Assembly: GCF_000472705.1 (NCBI RefSeq)
Contig: NZ_AXAE01000013.1
Location: 248,001 to 312,000 of the forward strand
DNA length: 64,000 nt
Reading direction: 5' to 3'
DNA from: Mesorhizobium erdmanii USDA 3471
GTDB taxonomy: Bacteria; Pseudomonadota; Alphaproteobacteria; Rhizobiales; Rhizobiaceae
Shown: positions 56,201 through 64,000 of the stretch, piece after piece
Layout of the letters: each line of letters opens with the position of its first letter
Numbering within the stretch: position 1 is the stretch's first letter
Made by a program: the position numbers and the translations under genes
Notes under the pieces: model-generated
Databases searched by the model: none
Seen by the model: the letters and a program-made list of their open reading frames with translations, nothing else
What the model was told of the DNA's origin: nothing

Positions 56201-58533
56201 CCGGCTGTCCGTTTGCCGGAACTGGCCGTGCGTTTGCCGGTGAGACGCAGGTCCGCGGCAAATGGCCAGGTGACATTAGACATCGTCTCGATACCCGACG
56301 CGCTGAGCGCGGCACCGAAGAGGAAACCTTGCACGAGATCCGGTTTAACCTGCAAGGCCAGGATCTTGAGCTGTTCGAAGGTCTCGACGCCTTCCACGGT
56401 CACCGAAAGCCCAAGCGGCCGCGACAGGCTGACAATGCCCTTGAGCAGTTCCAGGGAACGGCTGTTCTGGGTGACGTCCATCAGGAACGAGCGATCGATC
56501 TTGATCTTGTCGAGCGGCAGCTTGTGGAGGTAGCTCAGGCTCGAATAGCCGGTGCCGAAATCGTCGAGCGCGATGCGCACGCCGAGCTGCTTCAGTTCCT
56601 CGATATATTGGCGCGTCAGCGATTTGTCGTCGAGCAGCGCCGTTTCGGTGACCTCGATCTCCAGCCGGCCGGCTGCAAGGCCGGAATTCACCAGCGCATC
56701 GCGAACCTTCTGGATGACGTCCCGGCTGCGGAAATCCTTGGCCGAGAGGTTGACCGAGACGCTGGTCTGATCCGGCCATTTGGCGCATTCGGTGCAGGCT
56801 GCCTGCAGTACGAAGGTGCTGATTTCGGAAATGATGCCCATTTCCTCGGCCAGGGGAATGAAAATGCCCGGCGAAATCGGTCCGAGATCGGGATGGTCCC
56901 AGCGGCACAGCGCCTCGCAGCTGGCGATGCGCATCGTGCTCATCGCCACGATCGGCTGATAGACGACCCGCAGGCTCTGGCTTTCCACCGCGCTGCGCAG
57001 ATCCGCCTTCATCAGCTGACGGTTGCGGAACGCGGCGTCCATTGCCGCCTCGAACAGCCGCCAACCGTTCTTGCCAAGCTCCTTGGCCTTGTAAAGCGCC
57101 AGATCAGCCTTGACGATCATGGCGTCGACATCGCTGTCGCCGACCCGTGCCAACACCGCGCCACCACTGGTCTGGATGCGCAGCCCATGGCCGGCGACAT
57201 CCACCTCGCCCTGCAATGCCGCGAAGATCTCGTCGATCTGCAGCGTGAGGTGGCTCTCATCCTCGATGCGGTCGAAGAAGACCATGAACTCGTCGCCGCC
57301 AAAGCGGCTGACGGTGATGCCGTGCCCGGCGACAGCGGCAAGACGCTCGGCGACCGCGTAGATCAACCCGTCGCCAACCGGATGGCCGAGCGTGTCGTTG
57401 ACGCTCTTGAAATCGTCGAGGTCGAGCACGGCCAGGCCACAGAGACGGTCGCGGTCGCCTGACGCCATCGCCTCGCCGACCAGTTCATGGAAGTAGGCAC
57501 GGTTGGGCAGGCCGGTGAGATTGTCGTAACGCGCCATGAAGCGGATCTTCTCTTCCGCCTCGACGCGCGCCGTCACGTCCTCGAAGGTGATGACACCGAG
57601 TTCCTGGCTGCCTTCGCGGGCCGAGAACTCATAATGCTGGCCGTTGGCCAGCGAGACCAGAACCTTGCGGTCGCGGCCCTCGCGCAAGGCCCGTGTCAGC
57701 TGGGCCTCGATGTAGCGGCAGTCCTTCGGCGCCAGCATACCGCCGGCAACGCCGCGCATCAGCAAACCATGGATCGACCGCCCGAGCAGAGCGTTCGCGG
57801 ATTTGAGCGACATCAGGTGGGCCGCTTCGGCATTGGCCACCGCCACCCGACCGTTGGGGCCAAGCATGACAAGGCCGTGCGACATGGTGTTGAGGGCGCG
57901 ATCGAACCTGAGCGCGAGCTTCCTCGCTTCCTTGTGGCCGATGACCGCCGAGAACAGCACGTCGCGGACGTGATCGGCGCTGTTGATGGTGACGAACGTA
58001 AGCGGGATGATCATCAACCCGAGAATGAGCGAGGGGACATCCATGCGCATAATGAGTGCAAGTGCCGCCGGACCAATGAAGGTCACGGAGAAAATCCGCA
58101 CCATGAGCGGCGAGCCGTAGTTCCGGCCGACCACCGTGACCAGGGTTGCCAGGGCCAGCGACGTCGCCGCCAGTTCGGCAAACGGGTCGGGATAGACATA
58201 GATCGAAATGAAACACAGCGCGCCCAAGCCGAGGCCCTGCAAGCTGCCTTTGAGGATATAGGTGCGCTCCCACCGCCACGCCTCTTCGACATTGGCTATG
58301 ACGCCGCCCGCCTTGCGGAAACTTCGAATGCCGGAGTAGCGGAAAAGGCTGATGAACAGCAGAACAAAAGAAAAACCCAGGAACAAAGGGTTCTGCGTAC
58401 GCAACCAGATCATGAATCCGAGGATCCAGTAGCATACACCACCGATCACCAGCATGTGGGCGTTGTCGAACAACGACCGCACAAACTGGATATAAACATC
58501 CGCCGGGATGTTTTCGGTCTTTGTTCTGCCCAT
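56197..58533 (-). CDS. Membrane GGDEF-EAL protein (diguanylate cyclase/phosphodiesterase)
   Basis: 778 residues. About six membrane helices in the first 200 residues form a sensor-like module, followed by a PAS-like part at about 205-330 (HGLVMLGPNGRVAVANAEAA, FSAREGSQELGVITFEDVTA). GGDEF domain at 340-500 with intact RFGGDEFMVFF; EAL domain at 515-765 with CEALCRW, SVNLSAKDFRS and DDFGTGYSSLSYL. Both catalytic signatures look complete, so it may make or break cyclic di-GMP. The last residues (ASSGKRTAG) lead straight into repeat copy C, which supplies the stop. Confidence 0.93.
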   Translation of the reverse strand: MGRTKTENIPADVYIQFVRSLFDNAHMLVIGGVCYWILGFMIWLRTQNPLFLGFSFVLLFISLFRYSGIRSFRKAGGVIANVEEAWRWERTYILKGSLQGLGLGALCFISIYVYPDPFAELAATSLALATLVTVVGRNYGSPLMVRIFSVTFIGPAALALIMRMDVPSLILGLMIIPLTFVTINSADHVRDVLFSAVIGHKEARKLALRFDRALNTMSHGLVMLGPNGRVAVANAEAAHLMSLKSANALLGRSIHGLLMRGVAGGMLAPKDCRYIEAQLTRALREGRDRKVLVSLANGQHYEFSAREGSQELGVITFEDVTARVEAEEKIRFMARYDNLTGLPNRAYFHELVGEAMASGDRDRLCGLAVLDLDDFKSVNDTLGHPVGDGLIYAVAERLAAVAGHGITVSRFGGDEFMVFFDRIEDESHLTLQIDEIFAALQGEVDVAGHGLRIQTSGGAVLARVGDSDVDAMIVKADLALYKAKELGKNGWRLFEAAMDAAFRNRQLMKADLRSAVESQSLRVVYQPIVAMSTMRIASCEALCRWDHPDLGPISPGIFIPLAEEMGIISEISTFVLQAACTECAKWPDQTSVSVNLSAKDFRSRDVIQKVRDALVNSGLAAGRLEIEVTETALLDDKSLTRQYIEELKQLGVRIALDDFGTGYSSLSYLHKLPLDKIKIDRSFLMDVTQNSRSLELLKGIVSLSRPLGLSVTVEGVETFEQLKILALQVKPDLVQGFLFGAALSASGIETMSNVTWPFAADLRLTGKRTASSGKRTAG

Positions 58534-58673
58534 GTCGTCGGCCCAACGCTAGGCCTTGTCATGGCACACCCGCCTTAAGAAAGGCTTAGAACAGTGGCTC
58601 TGGCTCGGTTGCGGGCGCGCGCAAACGCAGGACGGACCGGGAAATCAAGCTTCAGGTAAACAAGGCGTATCCA

Positions 58674-61600
58674 TCATTCGGCGGCCTGAAGTTCTGCCCG
58701 CGTCGGCGTGCTTGACAGGCGCGCGAGCAGCCTTTTGCGCTCACCCGCGGCCTTTTGCGCGCTTGCCTGCCGGACATGGCCATAACCACGAATGAGCGCA
58801 GGCACCGATACCAGAGCGACGGCCGCCTCGGCCTTATCAGGCGCCAGCGACCTGGCGACGAGCTCGAGATCGGCTTCATACTGGGCCAAAAGCTGCCGTT
58901 CCATGCGCCGTTCGGCGGTATAGCCGAACAGGTCGAAAACGGTGCCACGCAGGCCCTTCAGCGCCGCCAGCAGGCGGAAACCCTTCATCATCCACGGGCC
59001 GAAGCTCGATTTCCGAGGGCTGCCGTCATTGCCGCGACGTCCCATGATCGGCGGGGCGAGATGGAATTCAAGCTTCTCGTAGCTCTGGAACTGCTTGCCA
59101 AGCTCGGCGGCGAAGGAGCCGTCGGTGTAGAGCCGGGCCACCTCATACTCGTCCTTGATCGCCATCAGCTTGAACAGGTTCCGGGCCGCGGCTTCAGTCA
59201 CGGCGGTCGAGCCGGGCACTGCGTTGGCCTCCGCGGCGCGCAGCAGCGCCAGCCTGTCGGCATAGCGCTTGCCGTAGGCCGCGTTCTGGTAAGCGGTCAG
59301 GAAGGCGACACGGCGGGCAATGATCTCGTCCAGCGTCTGCGCGGCCGGGGCGGTTTGTCCCGCCTTGCCCGGCTGGGCGACGAGGCCGCGCACGAAATCC
59401 GGCTGGTGCGCCGCGCGGCGGCCCCAGCGGAAGGCGGCGATGTTCATCGCCACCGCTTCGCCGTTGAGCTCGATCGCCCTTTCTACGGCCTCGGCCGACA
59501 GCGGCAAGCCGCCATGCTGGAAGGCAAAGCCGAGCATGAACATGTTGGCGCCGAGCGAATTGCCGAAGAGCGCGGTGGCGGTGCGGGTGGCGTCGAAGAA
59601 GTGGGCCTTGTCGTCGCCCGCGGCGCTCCGGATTGCCTTCTTCAGTCGTTCGACCGGCAAGGAGAAGTCCGCCGAGCGGGCAAACTCTCCGGGCATGATC
59701 TCGGCCGTGTTGGCGAGAAAGATCGTATGGCCCTCGCGTACCGCCGTCAGCACCTTCTTGGCGCCAGACACGACGAGGTCGCAGCCGAGCACGAGATCGG
59801 CCTTCCCCGCCGAAACGCGGATGGCATGTATGTCGTCCGGCGTGCGGGCAATGCGAACATGGGTGAACACCGAGCCGCCCTTCTGGGCAAGGCCGGCCAT
59901 GTCGATCATGCCGCAGCCCTTGTCCTCGAGATGGGCCGCCATGCCGAGCACGGCGCCGACGGTGACGACGCCGGTGCCGCCGACGCCATCGATGATCGCC
60001 GCCCAGCCCTCGGCACCCAGCGGGAATTCGGCTGGCGTCGGCACGCCGTCGAGTGGATCGGTCTTGCCGGCAAGGCCTTCGGCCTTGCGGATCTTGGCGC
60101 CGTGCACGGTGACGAAGGACGGACAGAAGCCGTTGACGCAGGAGAAATCCTTGTTGCAACTCGATTGGTCGATCTTGCGCTTGCGACCGAATTCGGTCTC
60201 GACCGGCTGGATCGAGACGCAGTTCGACTGCACACCACAATCGCCGCAACCTTCGCAGACCAGCTCGTTGATGAAGACGCGCTTGTCGGGATCGGGAAAA
60301 GTTCCGCGCTTGCGGCGCCGGCGTTTTTCGGCGGCGCAGGTCTGGTCGTAGAGCAGGATCGAGACGCCCTTGACGTCGCGCAGCTCACGCTGGACGAGAT
60401 CGAGGTCGTCGCGGTGATGGATGGTCGCGCCGGCCGGGAATTCAGCCTTGCCGGCGTATTTCCCCGGCTCGTCGGTGACGATGGCGATGCGGTCGACGCC
60501 CTCGGCCCGCACCTGCCTGGCGATCATGTCCACCGTCAGGCCACCCTCATGCGGCTGGCCGCCGGTCATGGCCACCGCATCGTTGTAGAGGATCTTGTAG
60601 GTGATGTTGGCGTCGCTCGACAAAGCGAAGCGGATCGCCAGCGTACCGGAATGGTTGTAGGTGCCGTCGCCGAGATTCTGGAAGATGTGGCCGCGCTTCG
60701 AGAACGGCGCCTGGCCGACCCATTGCGCGCCCTCGCCGCCCATCGCCGTGAAGCCGAGCGTGTTGCGGTCCATCCACAGCGCCATGAAATGGCAGCCGAT
60801 GCCGGCCGCGGCTATCGAACCATCCGGCACCTTGGTCGATGAATTGTGCGGGCAGCCCGAGCAGAAGAACGGTGTGCGCGAACCGATGTCGGTGGCTTCA
60901 TTGAGCATCGCCTGGAACTGGCGCAGCTTGCCCACCCGCGCAGAGATCTCCTCCGACGGGCCGATGGTCTTGACGATCTTCTCGCCAAGGGCAATGGCGA
61001 TCTCGTTGGGGTCCAGCGCACCCTTGGCCGGAAACAGCCAGTCGCCGCGCTCGTCCTTCTTGCCGACGATGGCCGGCTGCATGGCAGTGCCGTAGAGGCT
61101 CTCTCGCAGTTGCACCTCGATCAGCGACCGCTTTTCCTCGACGACGACGATGGTGTCGAGGCCGCGAGCAAAGTCGGCGATGTGTTGCAGGTCAAGCGGC
61201 CAGGGGCAGCCAACCTTGAACAGCCGCACGCCGATACGGTTGGCGGCGGCCTCGTCGATGCCGATATCCTCCAGCGCCTGGCGGACATCGAGATAGCTCT
61301 TGCCCAGCGTGATAATGCCGAGCTTCGGGTCGCGGCCGCCCGAATAGACGATATGATTCAACCCGTTGGCATGGATGAAAGCGGACGCTGCGGCACGCTT
61401 GTATTCATGCAGCCGCTCCTCCTGGCCCAGCATGTCGATCTCGTGGCGGATGTTGAGGCCGCCCGGCGGCATGTCGAACTCCGGCACGACGATGTTGAGC
61501 CGTTCGAGCGCGGCATCGACCGAGGCCGTCGATTCGATGTTGTCCTTGACGCATTTGATCGCCGCCCAGGTGCCGGCGAAACGCGACATGGCAAAGCCAT

Positions 61601-62153
61601 ACAGGCCGTAGTCGATGATCTCCTGGACGCCGGCCGGATTGAGAATCGGCACCATGGTGTCGACGAACAAGAATTCGGTGGCGTGCGCATTGGTCGAAGA
61701 TTCGGCCATATGGTCGTCGCCCATCAGCGCAAGCACGCCGCCGTGCCTGGATGAGCCGGCGAGATTGGCGTGGCGGAAGACGTCGCCGGAACGGTCGACG
61801 CCCGGACCCTTGCCGTACCAGACGGAAAAGACGCCATCATGGGTCCCCTCGCCCAACAGTTCCGTCTGCTGCGACCCCCAGGAGGCGGTGGCGGCCAGTT
61901 CCTCGTTCAAGCCGGGCTGGAAGACGATATCGGCGCCGGCGAGCTGCTTTTTCGCCTTCCACAGCTGCATGTCGAGGCCGCCGAGCGGCGAGCCCCGATA
62001 GCCGGAGACGAAGCCGGCTGTGTTCAAACCAGCGCGCCGGTCGCGCTCGCGCTGCATCAGGAGCATGCGGATGACCGCCTGCGCGCCAGACAGGAAGATG
62101 CGCTCCTTTCCAAGGTCGAACTTGTCGTCGAGCGCGACGTCATGCAGCGTCAT
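58674..62153 (-). CDS. Fused indolepyruvate ferredoxin oxidoreductase
   Basis: 1159 residues, the fused alpha-beta form common in proteobacteria. N-terminal pyrimidine-binding part with GYRGSPLGGLDMQLWK, a central ThDP domain with FCSGCPHNSSTKVPDG, TAMGGEGAQWVGQAPF and GDGTYNHSG, an iron-sulfur region CEGCGDCGVQSNCVSI, and a gamma-type domain (DGVGGTGVVTVGAVLGMAAH). It oxidatively decarboxylates aryl-pyruvates from aromatic amino acids to acyl-CoA, reducing ferredoxin. ATG 62153 (MTLHDVAL) has AGAGGA eight bases upstream. Single-gene unit. Confidence 0.9.
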   Translation of the reverse strand: MTLHDVALDDKFDLGKERIFLSGAQAVIRMLLMQRERDRRAGLNTAGFVSGYRGSPLGGLDMQLWKAKKQLAGADIVFQPGLNEELAATASWGSQQTELLGEGTHDGVFSVWYGKGPGVDRSGDVFRHANLAGSSRHGGVLALMGDDHMAESSTNAHATEFLFVDTMVPILNPAGVQEIIDYGLYGFAMSRFAGTWAAIKCVKDNIESTASVDAALERLNIVVPEFDMPPGGLNIRHEIDMLGQEERLHEYKRAAASAFIHANGLNHIVYSGGRDPKLGIITLGKSYLDVRQALEDIGIDEAAANRIGVRLFKVGCPWPLDLQHIADFARGLDTIVVVEEKRSLIEVQLRESLYGTAMQPAIVGKKDERGDWLFPAKGALDPNEIAIALGEKIVKTIGPSEEISARVGKLRQFQAMLNEATDIGSRTPFFCSGCPHNSSTKVPDGSIAAAGIGCHFMALWMDRNTLGFTAMGGEGAQWVGQAPFSKRGHIFQNLGDGTYNHSGTLAIRFALSSDANITYKILYNDAVAMTGGQPHEGGLTVDMIARQVRAEGVDRIAIVTDEPGKYAGKAEFPAGATIHHRDDLDLVQRELRDVKGVSILLYDQTCAAEKRRRRKRGTFPDPDKRVFINELVCEGCGDCGVQSNCVSIQPVETEFGRKRKIDQSSCNKDFSCVNGFCPSFVTVHGAKIRKAEGLAGKTDPLDGVPTPAEFPLGAEGWAAIIDGVGGTGVVTVGAVLGMAAHLEDKGCGMIDMAGLAQKGGSVFTHVRIARTPDDIHAIRVSAGKADLVLGCDLVVSGAKKVLTAVREGHTIFLANTAEIMPGEFARSADFSLPVERLKKAIRSAAGDDKAHFFDATRTATALFGNSLGANMFMLGFAFQHGGLPLSAEAVERAIELNGEAVAMNIAAFRWGRRAAHQPDFVRGLVAQPGKAGQTAPAAQTLDEIIARRVAFLTAYQNAAYGKRYADRLALLRAAEANAVPGSTAVTEAAARNLFKLMAIKDEYEVARLYTDGSFAAELGKQFQSYEKLEFHLAPPIMGRRGNDGSPRKSSFGPWMMKGFRLLAALKGLRGTVFDLFGYTAERRMERQLLAQYEADLELVARSLAPDKAEAAVALVSVPALIRGYGHVRQASAQKAAGERKRLLARLSSTPTRAELQAAE

Positions 62154-62372
62154 CAGGCATTTCCTCTGCGAAGGCCGAGTGGGGGGAAGCGGCCAACGTC
62201 GGGATCGGATGACGCATCCTTTCTTCCCTTGCAAGGCAGGTCAAACAAAATCGCAGGGGCCAGGCAACGCGCAACAAACAGTCCTGTGGGCGCGGGACGA
62301 TGCATGAAACCGCGCGGCGACAGGGCGACGGCGCACGAAAATTCCGGCCGGGATCGATGCGGTCGGAAGGTA

Positions 62373-62906
62373 TCAGCCGGCTTTCGAGCAGTCCGGCTTC
62401 GGTTCGCCCGGCAGCTTGCCGTCGGGATGGCCGGCGAGGTCGGGATTGGCCGTATAAAGCTGGTCCATGACCAGCGGCCGGTCGGGCAGGATCGACTGGT
62501 CTTCCGTCGACATCAACGTGGTGTCGATCTTCTGCAGGATCGTGCCGTCGGCGCCCTTGATGCTGATGGCGATGGCATAGGGCTTGTTCTTGACGATGCA
62601 GGTCAGCGCCGGGCTCTCCAGGCTCACCTTGTCGAGCTTCGGCCAGACTTTTTGCTCGACCACCAACGGCGCGCCGCCGGCAGGGTTCTGGAAGCTGGCG
62701 ACCGCGACCTGGCCCTCGCCCATCGGCTGCAAGGGCCGCAACGTCACGACATAGGTCGCCCGGGCGAGACGGTAGTTGAAGACGAATATCTTGCCGGAAA
62801 CCTCGAACAGCTTGCCCTCGCCGCCGGTATCGCGGCAGGCGCCAAGGGTCGCCGCGGCAATCAAGATGGCGCTGGCAACGAGAGCGCGTGAAAATCCTTT
62901 AGGCAT
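62373..62906 (-). CDS. Putative lipoprotein, unknown function
   Basis: 177 residues. The N-terminus MPKGFSRALVASAILIAAAT ends in a lipobox LGAC, predicting lipid attachment at Cys24. The rest is a beta-rich soluble domain with no motif I recognise (VFNYRLARATYVVTLRPLQP, ALTCIVKNKPYAIAIS) and a Pro-rich end with Cys (KPDCSKAG). ATG 62906 overlaps the CGNR gene stop by eight bases and has GAGG in front; an ATG four codons earlier is possible. Translationally coupled to the regulator gene. Confidence 0.72.
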   Translation of the reverse strand: MPKGFSRALVASAILIAAATLGACRDTGGEGKLFEVSGKIFVFNYRLARATYVVTLRPLQPMGEGQVAVASFQNPAGGAPLVVEQKVWPKLDKVSLESPALTCIVKNKPYAIAISIKGADGTILQKIDTTLMSTEDQSILPDRPLVMDQLYTANPDLAGHPDGKLPGEPKPDCSKAG

Positions 62907-63510
62907 CCTTGACCTCATGGGCCGCCATTTGGCGGCGGCGATAGTGACGGCTGGCCTTCTGCCGGTTGCCGCACACCGCCATGTCGCACCAAAGACGGCA
63001 GGAATTGCGGCTTCTGTCGACAAACAGCCAAGTGCAGTTGGGGCAGATCCTGAGCCTTGCGAGGGTGTCTTCGCGCAGCAGCGAAAGGGCTGAGACCGCC
63101 AGCGCCGCCTCGAAGGCAATCGGCGTCACCGGATCCCCGAACGGCCTGCCCGGCACGCCGATCTCGGTCCGGCAGCCGGCCAGGCCCTCGGCACAGGCGC
63201 GCAGGAAATCGGGCAGGTCGGCGGTGGCGACCGCGCCATTCGACACCGTGCCGCGAAACAGCCGGTCGGTGGTCTCGCGGATCGCCAGCACGATGGGGGC
63301 GATTGCCGCCGGCGACGATACGGTCAGCCGCCTGTCGCCAAGCTCGCCGGCGCGAAAGCCGCTCGCCGCATCGGCGAAGCGGGCGATTTCGGCCGGATCG
63401 TCGAATCGGTCGAACGTCCTCTCCGGATCACCGCGCAGCACGACGGTGTTCGCCGTGTCGAGCGCGAGCAGGCCACCGGTGAAACGGTGTGGGGTCCAGG
63501 CAACTGTCAT
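62899..63510 (-). CDS. CGNR zinc-finger (ABATE-domain) putative regulator
   Basis: 203 residues. The C-terminal zinc finger CPNCTWLFVDRSRNSCRLWC then DMAVCGNRQKASRHYRRR matches the CGNR family; the N-terminal ABATE domain starts RFTGGLLALDTANTVV. These are stress or metabolic regulators thought to bind DNA. It diverges from a LivH-type permease; an 8-20-8 inverted repeat lies in the gap (63517-63552) and may be its operator. Confidence 0.88.
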   Translation of the reverse strand: MTVAWTPHRFTGGLLALDTANTVVLRGDPERTFDRFDDPAEIARFADAASGFRAGELGDRRLTVSSPAAIAPIVLAIRETTDRLFRGTVSNGAVATADLPDFLRACAEGLAGCRTEIGVPGRPFGDPVTPIAFEAALAVSALSLLREDTLARLRICPNCTWLFVDRSRNSCRLWCDMAVCGNRQKASRHYRRRQMAAHEVKDA

Positions 63511-63516
63511 CGCTGA

Positions 63517-63552
63517 AATCTAACCGATAAATCGCATTTGACAAGTTAGATT
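63517..63552. promoter_or_regulatory. Candidate CGNR operator and promoter
   Basis: AATCTAAC-N20-GTTAGATT is a perfect eight-base inverted repeat, seven bases before the CGNR gene. It contains a consensus -35-like TTGACA (63538-63543) directed at the permease gene; no good -10 box is clear. Probably the site by which the divergent genes are controlled. Confidence 0.5.
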
Positions 63553-63639
63553 CGACGATGCAAACCTCCGATGGGCAGGGTATCGTCGCCTTTGTCTTGG
63601 GCATTCCGCCGCCCCAAATCTCTGCGCGGTTTGGGCGAG

Positions 63640-64000
63640 ATGCTTCTGGTGGTGTCGAGCATGCTCTATTTCTTCCAGCAGGTGCTGAACGGGCTGCATT
63701 CGGGCGCGCTCTATGCGCTGCTCGCCTTCGGCTACGTGCTGACCAACGGCATCCTGCATCGCACCAACCTTGCGTATGGCGCGCTGTTTGCCTTTTGCGG
63801 CCAGGTCATGATCCTGAGCGTCGCCTTCGGCTATCAGGTGCTGTGGCTGACGCTGTTGGCTTCGGTGCTGTTCGGCGTCGTCGCGGCATTCCTCTATGCC
63901 GCCCTGATCAGCCATGTGTTGTCGCGCAGCGTCTTCGAGCCTTTGGCCGACCGTACGCCCAATGCCATCGTGGTGACGACGCTCGGCATTCTCATCGTCT
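63640..64000 (+). CDS. LivH-type ABC permease, 3' end outside window
   Basis: Open to the right edge; 120 residues visible. MLYFFQQVLNGLHSGALYAL then LAFGYVLTNGILHRTNLAYG and the hydrophobic run that follows match the first half of LivH-type permeases of HAAT transporters. ATG 63640 is taken; ATG 63661, seven codons on, is equally good and nearer to the family start. Divergent from the CGNR gene; the rest of its operon is beyond the window, so its cargo cannot be guessed. Confidence 0.85.
   Translation, partial: MLLVVSSMLYFFQQVLNGLHSGALYALLAFGYVLTNGILHRTNLAYGALFAFCGQVMILSVAFGYQVLWLTLLASVLFGVVAAFLYAALISHVLSRSVFEPLADRTPNAIVVTTLGILIV

Overview
The window reads as chromosome of a Mesorhizobium-like member of the Rhizobiales. 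It has high GC, codon use that leaves long antisense open frames, the alphaproteobacterial synteny tRNA-Ala / FYDLN protein / aroA / cmk / rpsA, a split pntAA-pntAB-pntB transhydrogenase, an aa3-oxidase subunit IV, an NDUFA9-like protein and many ABC uptake systems. Names rest on protein motifs and remembered family features; no database search was possible. There is no insertion sequence, phage, CRISPR array or rRNA.

Layout. 1-3.7 kb: surface-glycan genes (a GT2-GT4 double glycosyltransferase cut by the left edge, a GT10 fucosyltransferase-like gene) and a DUF1349 protein. 3.8-13.7 kb: methylated-glycine oxidation, with an aldehyde dehydrogenase divergent from a TetR regulator, then a dimethylglycine/sarcosine dehydrogenase and soxBDAG. 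soxA is broken by a frameshift that looks like a 23-bp deletion. Two matching palindromes, before tetR and before the dehydrogenase, suggest one regulon. 14.3-26.3 kb: an organosulfur island holding an apparently complete dimethyl sulfone to sulfite route (MsuE, SfnB/MsuC-like, SfnG, SsuD/MsuD-like), a FAD/NAD(P) protein, a five-gene branched-chain-amino-acid-type ABC transporter in place of the usual SsuABC type, and an FCD-type GntR regulator. 26.4-31.6 kb: housekeeping tRNA-Ala(GGC), FYDLN protein, aroA, cmk, rpsA.

31.6-40.4 kb: a guanidino-compound cluster (dimethylargininase-like hydrolase, TetR, 2-ketoarginine decarboxylase-like enzyme, SDR) divergent from a basic-amino-acid ABC transporter and an Ldh-family oxidoreductase. 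40.7-47.3 kb: DoxX, NDUFA9-like protein, cytochrome P450, FMN reductase and an exported caspase-TPR protein. 47.4-54.5 kb: gyrB, two small or unknown membrane proteins, the transhydrogenase operon and cytochrome oxidase subunit IV. 54.7-64 kb: a DUF3096 peptide, a FeeM-like N-acyltransferase, a membrane GGDEF-EAL protein, a fused indolepyruvate ferredoxin oxidoreductase, a lipoprotein, a CGNR zinc-finger regulator, and the start of a divergent LivH-type permease that leaves the window.

Non-coding structure is rich. A dispersed imperfect-palindromic repeat has at least three copies, and three genes have their stop codons inside it. There is a 47-bp long-arm inverted repeat between aroA and cmk, two strong hairpins inside the sulfur operon, several intrinsic terminators, and palindromes before the genes next to most of the regulators.
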